5,807 nucleotides of DNA from the NCBI GenBank assembly GCA_937863625.1, contig CALMGO010000304.1:1-5807 (forward strand), read 5' to 3'. The position numbers and the translations under genes were made by a program. Below, in pieces: positions 1 to 5,807 of this stretch (position 1 is its first letter; each line of letters starts with the position of its first letter). The notes beneath the pieces are model-generated. The model was given only the letters and a program-made list of their open reading frames with translations. It was not told the origin of the DNA and ran no database searches. The stretch is from an uncultured bacterium. Lineage in GTDB: Bacteria > Planctomycetota > DG-23 > SLPQ01.

Positions 1-461
1 ACCGCCTCCGCGAGATAGCAGGCTCGGTGAGCCTCGCAAGCGATTTCATTGTCGGCTTCCCTGGCGAGACCGAGGAGGATTTTCTCCAGACCGTCGATCT
101 CGTCAACCGGGCAGGTTACAAGAATTCCTTTATCTTCAAGTACTCTCCCCGGGAAGGCACCTCCGCCGCCGGACTTCCCGACGACGTCTCTATAGCCGAC
201 AAGAAACGCCGCAACAATACCCTTCTTGACTTTCAGAAGGCGTCCAGCCTCGAGCACAACCGCTCATTTGTCTCGCGCGTCGCGACCGTCCTTGTCGACG
301 GCCCCAGCAAGAAGGGGCCTCTGGGCCTTGCTGGCAGAACCGAGGGTGAGGAAATCGTCATATTTGACGGCCCGGAGTCGCTCATCGGAAGCTTCGTCGA
401 CGTGAGGATAACACGCGCCACGGCGATTACGCTTTTCGGCCAGTGGCAAAGCGAGGGGTAA
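1..461 (+). CDS. miaB: tRNA-2-methylthio-N6-dimethylallyladenosine synthase MiaB, C-terminal part (5' end outside window)
   Basis: This is the last 152 codons of a radical-SAM methylthiotransferase; the first full codon is at base 3. The family adds a methylthio group to N6-isopentenyl-adenosine 37 of tRNAs reading UNN codons, using two Fe-S clusters, in the cytoplasm. The fragment shows the end of the radical-SAM barrel (SDFIVGFPGETEEDF, about residues 12-27), the YSPREGTSAA motif (about 47-56), then a C-terminal TRAM-type RNA-binding domain (about 86-149) with the GRT motif. The CxxxCxxC cluster motif and N-terminal domain would lie upstream. The frame stays open to the left edge, so the GTG at 27 is an internal Val codon, not a start. 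MtaB and RimO are the alternatives; the NSFIFKYSPR and VLVDGPSKK stretches fit MiaB best. The gene converges on fliM with 16 bases between stops. Confidence 0.9.
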   Translation, partial: RLREIAGSVSLASDFIVGFPGETEEDFLQTVDLVNRAGYKNSFIFKYSPREGTSAAGLPDDVSIADKKRRNNTLLDFQKASSLEHNRSFVSRVATVLVDGPSKKGPLGLAGRTEGEEIVIFDGPESLIGSFVDVRITRATAITLFGQWQSEG

Positions 462-477
462 AAACAGGGCAGGGGGG
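462..477. other. Convergent miaB/fliM intergenic gap, no terminator seen
   Basis: Sixteen bases separate the stop codons of two genes facing each other. The gap is G-rich on the plus strand. A run of five A (460-464) reads as five T downstream of fliM, but I find no stem in front of it, so it does not look like an intrinsic terminator. Transcripts from both sides probably run into the opposing gene or stop by another mechanism. Confidence 0.6.
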
Positions 478-1479
478 CTAAACCTCTTCGTCTGGGGTAG
501 TGGGCCGCGTGATGAGAAACGCGCGCTTGCCTCTGAGCTTACCAGCTTTTCCTCGGAACTTGAGCCGCTTGTTAACTACCAGTGATATTTCATCCCCGGC
601 GTGTGCTGTGGTCTTTATGATATCCCCCGGCGAAAGATCCAGCAACTCGCGTACGCTGATCGTCGTGCCTCCGAGAAAAGCCGCTATATCCACCGTCGCG
701 CGCTTGATCCCGCGCTCGATGAGGCTCTTAAGTTCTTTCGTGCCCTTCTTCTGCCGGTAGGAAAACCAGTCCCTCTTCGTCATGTCCGCCAGCACGGGCT
801 CTATGACCCCGTATGGCAAACAAAGCGACAGCATGCCCGAAGTCTCGCCCATTGAGACCTCAAACGTCACCAGAACCACCGGCTCGTTGGGAGGCACTAT
901 CTGCACCAGCTGGGGGTTCGATTCCGTCGCCGCCATCGAAAACTCCGCCGCCGGCAGCACATGCCTCCACATCTCCTGAAGCTGCTCAATCGCATGGTTC
1001 ATTATCTTGCTGGCCAGGCGAAACTCGATATTGGTCAGCGGTCGCTCAGGTATAGCCGACGCCGTCTTACCCCCGCCAAGGAGTCTGTCAATGATGGGGA
1101 AAAGAATGCTCGGGTTCATCTCCAGGATGAGCGATCCCTCGAGCGGTTCCGCCGCCAGAAGGACAAAGCATGTCGGGTTCGGCAGCGACAGGATAAACTG
1201 GCTGTATGTCAACTGCTCAACCGACGCCAGTTCCACGTCGACTATCGTCCGCATGAACCCTGAAAGCGCTGCCCCGAAATTCCTCGCAAAACTCTCGTGA
1301 AGCGCCGTTATCGCCCTGAGTTGCTCCTTGCTGACGCGCTCAGGCCGTTTGAAATCATACACCGCTATCTCGCGCTGGTCCTCTTGAGGGCCGCCCATCT
1401 CTTCGCCGCCCTCTATCGCTCCTGTGTCCACCGCGGCTAACAGCGCATCGACTTCGTCTTGATCCAGTACGTCCGGCAT
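478..1479 (-). CDS. fliM: Flagellar motor switch protein FliM
   Basis: At 333 residues this is the normal length for FliM, the C-ring protein that binds phosphorylated CheY and sets the direction of flagellar rotation at the cytoplasmic face of the motor. The N-terminal CheY-P binding peptide is clear (LDQDEVDALLAA, residues 5-16). A low-similarity linker follows, then the CheC/CheX-like middle domain (about 45-240) with ALHESFARNF (59-68), the SLPNPT segment (98-103) and the LLGGG turn (133-137). The C-terminal SpoA/FliN-like domain (about 255-327) contains SVRELLDLSPGDII. The ATG is supported by AGGTGAGG at 1495-1488, 8 bases upstream inside the end of proA, and lies 2 bases past the proA stop, so translational coupling is likely. 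It is the last gene of the run, and no other flagellar gene is in the window. FliY, an alternative SpoA-domain protein, is unlikely because the whole chain follows the FliM pattern. Confidence 0.97.
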   Translation of the reverse strand: MPDVLDQDEVDALLAAVDTGAIEGGEEMGGPQEDQREIAVYDFKRPERVSKEQLRAITALHESFARNFGAALSGFMRTIVDVELASVEQLTYSQFILSLPNPTCFVLLAAEPLEGSLILEMNPSILFPIIDRLLGGGKTASAIPERPLTNIEFRLASKIMNHAIEQLQEMWRHVLPAAEFSMAATESNPQLVQIVPPNEPVVLVTFEVSMGETSGMLSLCLPYGVIEPVLADMTKRDWFSYRQKKGTKELKSLIERGIKRATVDIAAFLGGTTISVRELLDLSPGDIIKTTAHAGDEISLVVNKRLKFRGKAGKLRGKRAFLITRPTTPDEEV

Positions 1480-1481
1480 AC

Positions 1482-2753
1482 TTACCGCCTCACCTGTCCA
1501 TTGCCGTATACAACGTATTTGTAACTCGTCAATTCCTCAAGAGCCATCGGCCCCCGCGCGTGAAGTTTGTCCGTGCTGATGCCTATCTCCGCGCCAAAGC
1601 CGAATTCCCCCCCGTCGTTAAACCTTGTCGACGCGTTTACAAAAACAGCGGACGAATCCACCTCATTTACAAAGTACTCGACGCTCGTATGGTCGTTGCT
1701 CACAATCGCGTCGCTGTGCGCACTGCCGTGCTTGCGAATGTGTTTAACGGCTTCGCTGACGTCCTTCACGATCTTTATCGACAAAATAAGGTCGAGATAT
1801 TCAGTAGACCAGTCTTCTTCTGTCGCCTCGGCTGCATCCGGCGCGAGTTCCCTCGTCTTTGCGCATCCCCTGACCTCAACCCCCGCCGCTCTCATCCTTC
1901 GCACGATGTCGGGTACAAACTCCCCGGCCACCGCCTCATGCACGAGAAGCGTCTCCATCGCGTTGCACACCCCCGGGCGCTGTACCTTCGCGTTAAGGCA
2001 TATATCCGCGGCCATAGCGAGGTCCGCCCCATTGTCGACGAACGTGTGGCAAATGCCCTCATAATGCTTTATTACCGGAATCCGGCTATCCTCGACCACC
2101 CTCTTGATGAGCCCCTTGCCGCCGCGCGGTATTACGAGGTCTATATGCCCGGTCATCTTGAGCAGCGTGCTGACAAATTCCCTGTCCGTCGTCGCTACGA
2201 CCTGTACCGCGCCTCCCGGCAGCCCCGCCGCTTCGACTGCTTTGCCTAAGATCCCAGCTATGGCCATGTTCGAGTGGTACGCCTCCTTGCCGCCTCGCAG
2301 GATCACGGCGTTCCCGCTCTTGAGCGTCAGCGCTGCCGCATCCGCCGTCACGTTCGGCCTGCTTTCATATATCATCAGGATTACGCCGATCGGCACCCTG
2401 ACCTTCTCTATCAATAGCCCGTTCGGCCTTCTCCACCCCTTTATGATTTCCCCCACAGGGTCGGCCAGAGCCGCAACCTCCGATAACCCCGTCGCCATCG
2501 CCTCTATGCGCTTATCAGTGAGTTCCAGCCGGTCAAGCATCGCCGCTGACAGCCCTGCTGATTTGCCCGCGGCGATATCTTTGGAGTTTTCCTCCTTGAG
2601 AACTGCCGCCGATTTTCGAATCGCCTCTGCCGCGCCGATAAGCGCCTTGTTCTTTCCCGCCGTCGACACCGTAGCAAGCACAGTCGCCGCTTCGCGCGCC
2701 TTGGCGCACAGCGACTGCGCGTAGTCTTTCGTGCTGGGTGTCTTTTCGGTCAA
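1482..2753 (-). CDS. proA: Gamma-glutamyl phosphate reductase (glutamate-5-semialdehyde dehydrogenase) ProA, TTG start
   Basis: ProA catalyses the second step of proline synthesis: NADPH-dependent reduction of gamma-glutamyl phosphate to glutamate-5-semialdehyde, in the cytosol. From the TTG at 2753 the protein has 423 residues, close to the usual 415-420. Motifs in this numbering are ESRPNVTADAAALTLKSGNA (about 130-149), IPRGGKGLIKRV (about 208-219), the catalytic cysteine in QRPGVCNA (Cys about 263), and the C-terminal FNDGGEFGFGAEIGIST and HARGPMALEELTSYKY segments. The frame stays open to an ATG at 2852, but that start would add 33 residues, rich in Gly, Arg and Lys and unlike ProA, and overlap cdaR by 82 bases. 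The TTG has AAGGAGG five bases upstream and gives a normal N-terminus (TEKTPSTKDYAQSL), so I chose it. The partner kinase proB is not in the window. The gene lies 17 bases after cdaR, where glmM is often found, and 2 bases before fliM. Confidence 0.96.
   Translation of the reverse strand: MTEKTPSTKDYAQSLCAKAREAATVLATVSTAGKNKALIGAAEAIRKSAAVLKEENSKDIAAGKSAGLSAAMLDRLELTDKRIEAMATGLSEVAALADPVGEIIKGWRRPNGLLIEKVRVPIGVILMIYESRPNVTADAAALTLKSGNAVILRGGKEAYHSNMAIAGILGKAVEAAGLPGGAVQVVATTDREFVSTLLKMTGHIDLVIPRGGKGLIKRVVEDSRIPVIKHYEGICHTFVDNGADLAMAADICLNAKVQRPGVCNAMETLLVHEAVAGEFVPDIVRRMRAAGVEVRGCAKTRELAPDAAEATEEDWSTEYLDLILSIKIVKDVSEAVKHIRKHGSAHSDAIVSNDHTSVEYFVNEVDSSAVFVNASTRFNDGGEFGFGAEIGISTDKLHARGPMALEELTSYKYVVYGNGQVRR
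1488..1495 (-). promoter_or_regulatory. Ribosome binding site of fliM, inside proA
   Basis: AGGTGAGG ends 8 bases before the fliM ATG. AGGTGA matches the extended anti-Shine-Dalgarno complement. It lies within the last codons of proA, so ribosomes finishing proA cover or expose it. Confidence 0.6.
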
Positions 2754-2758
2754 AACTG

Positions 2759-2765
2759 CCTCCTT
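2759..2765 (-). promoter_or_regulatory. Strong ribosome binding site deciding the proA start
   Basis: A perfect AAGGAGG lies five bases before the TTG at 2753, in the only junction of the run long enough to hold a full ribosome binding site (cdaR stop to proA start, 17 bases). It fixes the proA start at this TTG rather than the ATG 99 bases upstream, and may give proA initiation independent of cdaR translation. Confidence 0.8.
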
Positions 2766-2770
2766 GTGAA

Positions 2771-3718
2771 CTACGGTGCGCTTACCGTCAGGTTGACGTT
2801 TGCGGGCTCGGCCTTGGCTGTGAGGCCCGGCGGCACCAGAACCACCAGCCACGGCACGTAAGCCGATTCCTGTGGCCTGTCGCCCGCCTTCACTTCCGCA
2901 AAGACACTGATCTGTTCCGGCGATAGCGTCACCACGGCCTGCTCGCTCCCTTCGACCGTGACGTCCACCGTCGCGGGTTCGATGGCGATCTTGTACTGGT
3001 AGCCCACCGGTGCAAGGACCTTCACCGGTATGCCCTTGAGCGTCCTTGTTGTCGACTTGCGGTCGAGGGCAACGTATACCCTCGCAATGGTGTTATCCGT
3101 TGCCACCGTCTTGCCGTCTATCTTGGCCACTATCGGCACGTCCCACCTGTCGCTGAGCGACATCCCGTTTATGTTGACATCCTCGGTGTAAATCGCGTCG
3201 GCCTTGTCGAGTACGCTCTTCGGCCCGGTCACCTTCACCGTTACCGGCCTTACGAAACTCCGCACCGGGTCAAACGAAAAACCTGGCGCCGGCGCGCCGG
3301 TGGTCTTGAACCTGAGCGGCAGGAACCTCGTGTCTTCCCGCGACACCTCCACCGTAACCGGTAACGGAAGTTCCGCAAACACAAGCCTCTTGTCACCGTT
3401 GACGTCCTGCCTTGTTACCTGGAGTGTTATTGTCTTCGTGTCCTCCAGACCCGCCACTTCTGCGTCGGTTATCTGCTTCTTGATGATACCGAGCGGCCGA
3501 TTCCGAAATGCCTCCACCAGCCCCCGCGGCCCCCGCACCACGAGATCCACCGTCACGCTGTCGCGCGCCATGCGCACCCCCTGCGGCGCGCTTATCTGTA
3601 CGCGGTAGCTCACCTTCGCCTCGTCCAGGTTCTGGTTATATGCAAATCCCCACAAAATCACCGCCATAATCAACGCCATTATGCCCGTCCCGATGTGCGA
3701 GAGGATCGACATCTTCAT
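2771..3718 (-). CDS. cdaR: YbbR-domain membrane protein CdaR, regulator of diadenylate cyclase
   Basis: This 315-residue protein has a short cytoplasmic N-terminus, one transmembrane helix (about residues 11-25, GIMALIMAVILWGFA) and a long extracytoplasmic part. That part reads as three YbbR-type beta domains, about 36-127, 131-219 and 223-313, each with alternating hydrophobic strands and VxVxG(P/S) turns such as VDLVVRGPRG, VKVTGPKSVL and VDVTVEGSEQ. Bacillus CdaR has four such domains, so this is a shorter form. In Gram-positive bacteria CdaR binds the diadenylate cyclase CdaA and adjusts its activity; I infer the same partner here from the adjacent cdaA. The ATG at 3718 overlaps the cdaA stop as ATGA and has GGAGG (3730-3726) seven bases upstream. 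A second ATG two codons later is possible but less well placed. Sequence conservation in this family is low, so the call rests on architecture and neighbourhood. Confidence 0.9.
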   Translation of the reverse strand: MKMSILSHIGTGIMALIMAVILWGFAYNQNLDEAKVSYRVQISAPQGVRMARDSVTVDLVVRGPRGLVEAFRNRPLGIIKKQITDAEVAGLEDTKTITLQVTRQDVNGDKRLVFAELPLPVTVEVSREDTRFLPLRFKTTGAPAPGFSFDPVRSFVRPVTVKVTGPKSVLDKADAIYTEDVNINGMSLSDRWDVPIVAKIDGKTVATDNTIARVYVALDRKSTTRTLKGIPVKVLAPVGYQYKIAIEPATVDVTVEGSEQAVVTLSPEQISVFAEVKAGDRPQESAYVPWLVVLVPPGLTAKAEPANVNLTVSAP

Positions 3719-4521
3719 GATGCGCCCTCCGCCTTCTTGCGGCTCTTATCCCCGCTGACAAGCAGCCTCAGACGCGCGGCGAGTGTTTCCTTGTCAAAGT
3801 TCCTCATTATCTGCCCGCCCACCGCCAGCGATATTATCCCCGTCTCCTCGCTCACCATCACCACCACTGCGTCAGTATCCTCACTCAGACCGATAGCAGC
3901 CCGGTGCCTCGTTCCCAGCATCTTGTCGATTTCGGGATTGTCGCTCAGCGGGAAAAGACATGCCGCCGCCGCTATGCGCTGGTTGTATATCACCACCGCA
4001 CCGTCCGACAGCGGCGTATTCGGCCAGAATATCGTCATCAAAAGCGTCGACGACACCTCCGCGTCCATGTGCGTCCCGCCCTCAATGAAATCGTCGAGTC
4101 CTACGTCCCGCTGAAACGCGATCAATGCGCCGATTTTCTGCTTCGATAGGGTAAATGCCGCCTCCGCGACTGCATCCACTGTCGACGCCCGCCAGAACAG
4201 TCCCCCGATCAGCGGCGTATGGCCTATCCGTATCAGGCCGCGCCTCAGTTCCGGCTGGAAAAGTATCATCAGCGCCAGCGCCGGAGCCGTGAAAAACCCC
4301 CTTACGAAGAACTCCACCTGAGCCAGGTTGAAATACGATATGACCGACCAGAATATGATCAGCAGTATCGTGAACGAAAACACCAGCCCCTTGAATACCC
4401 CGGCCCCCCGCGTCCCGTGCAGCATCCGCAGCACCAGGTACACGATTACTGCGATTATCGGTATCTCCACCAGCGCCTCGGGCGCCGGCAGCTTCTCAAT
4501 CAACTGCGATACTGTTCCCAT
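3715..4521 (-). CDS. cdaA: Membrane diadenylate cyclase CdaA (DAC domain)
   Basis: CdaA joins two ATP molecules into the second messenger cyclic di-AMP. The 268-residue length is normal. Three hydrophobic segments (about 19-33, 44-63, 73-88) form the membrane part, followed by the FQPELRRGL linker (88-96) and the cytoplasmic DAC domain (about 98-250). Catalytic motifs are present: DGA (173-175), GTRHRAAIGLSE (203-214, with the RHR triad 205-207) and SEETGIIS (224-231). One difference from the sequences I remember is PLSDGA where the family usually has PLHDGA, that is Ser172 in place of His; all core metal and nucleotide residues I can identify are kept, so activity is expected. The ATG at 4521 lies three bases after the folP stop and has only a weak GAGG upstream, suggesting coupling to folP. 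A short Lys/Arg-rich tail (about 258-264) ends the protein. Confidence 0.97.
   Translation of the reverse strand: MGTVSQLIEKLPAPEALVEIPIIAVIVYLVLRMLHGTRGAGVFKGLVFSFTILLIIFWSVISYFNLAQVEFFVRGFFTAPALALMILFQPELRRGLIRIGHTPLIGGLFWRASTVDAVAEAAFTLSKQKIGALIAFQRDVGLDDFIEGGTHMDAEVSSTLLMTIFWPNTPLSDGAVVIYNQRIAAAACLFPLSDNPEIDKMLGTRHRAAIGLSEDTDAVVVMVSEETGIISLAVGGQIMRNFDKETLAARLRLLVSGDKSRKKAEGAS
3726..3730 (-). promoter_or_regulatory. Ribosome binding site of cdaR, inside the end of cdaA
   Basis: GGAGG lies seven bases before the cdaR ATG, within the last codons of cdaA. Together with the ATGA stop/start overlap it predicts coupled synthesis of cyclase and regulator. Confidence 0.65.
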
Positions 4522-4524
4522 GCG

Positions 4525-5769
4525 TCACTTCGCCTCGCTTGTGCCCCTGCCCGCTATCGCTGTGGCCACCGCCGCAGCCTCTTTCATCGCCTTTACGTCG
4601 TGAACCCTCAGTATTTGTGCCCCGTTTAGCGCCGCTGTCGCTACCGCTCCCGCCGTCCCAAACACCCTCTCCCCCGCCTCGGCGCCCGTCAGCGCCCCTA
4701 TGAATGCCTTTCTCGACACACCCACAAGTATGGGTCGTCCAAGGCTCGCAAATTCTTTAAGCCTTCGCAGAATCTCGAGATTATGTTCCAATGTTTTTCC
4801 AAATCCTATCCCAGGGTCCACCACGATTTGCTCCCGGCTGATTCCGGCTGACACTGCCCGTGAGATGGCATCGCGCAAAAATGCTGTTATCTCTCCGATT
4901 AGTTCTCTGTAGAAAGGCGCCTTTTGCATCGTCCGCGGGGTGCCTTTCATATGCATGAGCACCAGGCCGCATCCCCGTTCGGCCGCAAGCCCCGCCATTC
5001 GAGCGTCGCCCGAGAGCGCCGTAACGTCGTTGATTATCGTTGCCCCTGCGTCAAGAGCCGCCCTGGCCACTGACTCCCTGGACGTGTCAATCGAAATAGG
5101 GCAGGGGACCTGTTTGGCGATCTCGCGGACGACGGCGGTGACGCGCCTTGCCTCTTCCTCCGCGTCGACGCCCTTGCTGCCGGGTCTCGTGGATTCGCCC
5201 CCCACGTCGATGATGTCGGCCCCTTCCGCGGCCATCTCGACCCCCCGCGCGATGGCCGTCTTTTCGTCAAAGAACTGCCCGCCATCGCTGAACGAATCCG
5301 GCGTTACGTTGAGAATCCCCATAATCGCCGGACGGCCTTCCGCGAGGTTCAGGACCTTCCCGCAGGCCCTGAGCGCAAAAGACCTGCTGTTGTAGTTGTC
5401 GAGCGTCTCCGCCACGGCCTCTGCCAGAAGGACCGCGTCGCCGCCCTGGGCTCCCAGGGTCTTTAGAACGTCCTTGTACTGCCGCCTTGTCCCCATGAGG
5501 ATAATCGGTGTGGTTCCCCCGCCTCCCGTCCACGCCGACTCCTCAATCGCTGCGTCCGACCCCGCCGCCAGCATCGCCGTCTTGACCCGACCGGCAAGCC
5601 CCACATCGAGCCTGTCAAGTCTCAGCGCCGTAAAAGCGCCGCGCGCCGCCATTATCCGCACCCCTTCCGCGTGTACGCCCGCAAGGCGCATTTCACTTTC
5701 GACTATGTCGCTGTCAAGGCATGAAATTACACGTGGGTTGGTTGCGGCCATGAAACTGCTTAGGTCCAT
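4525..5769 (-). CDS. folP: Dihydropteroate synthase FolP with N-terminal extension
   Basis: FolP condenses 7,8-dihydropterin pyrophosphate with p-aminobenzoate to give dihydropteroate in folate synthesis and is the sulfonamide target family. The TIM-barrel core fills residues about 147-410: GILNVTPDSFSDGG (151-164, Asn154), GGESTRPG (190-197, Thr194/Arg195), SIDTS (226-230, Asp228), IINDVT (245-250, Asn247), DPGIGFGK (318-325, Asp318), VSRKAFIG (351-358, Lys354) and RVHDV (388-392). These match the known pterin and pABA-binding positions. Before it are about 140 extra residues with AAGSDAAI (68-75) and IILMGTRRQY (89-98). The protein has 414 residues against about 270-280 for short enzymes; I recall similar extensions in other long bacterial FolP proteins, function unknown to me. 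The ATG at 5769 has AAAAGG eight bases upstream. The frame stays open to the window edge, but those codons contain no ATG, GTG or TTG. It heads the visible run, three bases before cdaA. Confidence 0.95.
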   Translation of the reverse strand: MDLSSFMAATNPRVISCLDSDIVESEMRLAGVHAEGVRIMAARGAFTALRLDRLDVGLAGRVKTAMLAAGSDAAIEESAWTGGGGTTPIILMGTRRQYKDVLKTLGAQGGDAVLLAEAVAETLDNYNSRSFALRACGKVLNLAEGRPAIMGILNVTPDSFSDGGQFFDEKTAIARGVEMAAEGADIIDVGGESTRPGSKGVDAEEEARRVTAVVREIAKQVPCPISIDTSRESVARAALDAGATIINDVTALSGDARMAGLAAERGCGLVLMHMKGTPRTMQKAPFYRELIGEITAFLRDAISRAVSAGISREQIVVDPGIGFGKTLEHNLEILRRLKEFASLGRPILVGVSRKAFIGALTGAEAGERVFGTAGAVATAALNGAQILRVHDVKAMKEAAAVATAIAGRGTSEAK

Positions 5770-5807
5770 TTGCGGAGCCTTTTCTGCTCTACCCGGTTGC
5801 GCTCTCG
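5770..5807 (-). other. folP leader or end of an upstream gene
   Basis: These 38 bases cannot be assigned. The frame in phase with folP is open throughout. A second frame ends in TAG at 5791-5789. The third stays open until TAA at 5762-5760, ten bases into folP. Either of the last two could be the end of an upstream operon gene; ftsH precedes folP in many bacteria, but too little is visible to say. I see no promoter. Confidence 0.35.

Noticed and set aside
304..334. 8-base perfect inverted repeat (CCAGCAAG / CTTGCTGG) with a 15-base loop, plus a nested GCCCC/GGGGC pair
   Set aside because: It lies inside the miaB TRAM domain coding sequence (VDGPSKKGPLGLAGRT), which explains the bases. No T-run follows, and it is about 125 bases before the stop, so it does not look like a terminator or regulatory hairpin.
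459..480. Five-T run after the fliM stop on the minus strand as an intrinsic terminator
   Set aside because: No complementary stem lies immediately before the T-run; only a four-base GAGG/CCTC pairing could be found around it.
1560..2249. Long plus-strand open frame (229 codons) opposite proA
   Set aside because: It lies wholly inside proA, whose protein matches its family end to end. The predicted product is Arg/His/Val-rich with no recognisable motif, as expected of an antisense shadow in GC-rich DNA.
2104..2724. Plus-strand open frame (206 codons) opposite proA, rich in Ser, Ala and Ile
   Set aside because: It is the antisense image of Ala- and Gly-rich ProA codons. I see no independent ribosome binding site or family motif.
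3289..3300. 12-base perfect palindrome CCGGCGCGCCGG inside cdaR
   Set aside because: It is explained by Gly-Ala-Pro codons in GC-rich DNA. It is a single copy in mid-gene with no neighbouring operator-like features.
3695..4114. Plus-strand open frame opposite cdaA with hydrophobic-looking stretches
   Set aside because: It is Ser/Ala/Thr-rich shadow sequence inside a well-supported cdaA, with no family signal.

Overview
The window is a densely coding, GC-rich piece of bacterial chromosome. It holds one gene fragment on the plus strand and a five-gene run on the minus strand. Flagellar (FliM) and c-di-AMP (CdaA/CdaR) genes lie next to housekeeping genes (miaB, proA, folP), which indicates a free-living, motile bacterium. 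The long-form dihydropteroate synthase and the mixed codon choice (ATA, AGG and TTG-start codons in GC-rich DNA) suggest a deep-branching or poorly sampled lineage rather than an enteric bacterium, but I cannot name the phylum.

Layout, left to right. Bases 1-461 (+) are the 3' end of miaB, encoding a tRNA methylthiotransferase. After a 16-base gap, everything else reads leftward. In transcription order it is folP (5769-4525), cdaA (4521-3715), cdaR (3718-2771), proA (2753-1482) and fliM (1479-478). Junctions are 3 bases, a 4-base ATGA overlap, 17 bases carrying a strong ribosome binding site, and 2 bases. This is the geometry of one polycistronic message. Its promoter is not visible and must lie beyond base 5807 or in the last few bases of the window.

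How the genes relate. FolP makes dihydropteroate for folate. CdaA is a membrane-bound diadenylate cyclase and CdaR its membrane-anchored partner. Such clusters very often continue into glmM, but here the next gene is proA (proline synthesis), followed by a lone fliM (flagellar switch). c-di-AMP controls osmolyte balance in the bacteria where it has been studied, and proline is a common compatible solute. The cdaA-cdaR-proA arrangement is therefore suggestive, though co-transcription alone does not prove a functional link.

I see no mobile elements, CRISPR arrays, tRNA or rRNA genes, or convincing terminators. No stretch above 40 bases lacks a gene. I do not see a clearly new system. The items most worth a second look are the gene order, a Ser in place of the usual His before the CdaA DGA motif, the N-terminal domain of FolP, and an excess of GTCGAC sites.
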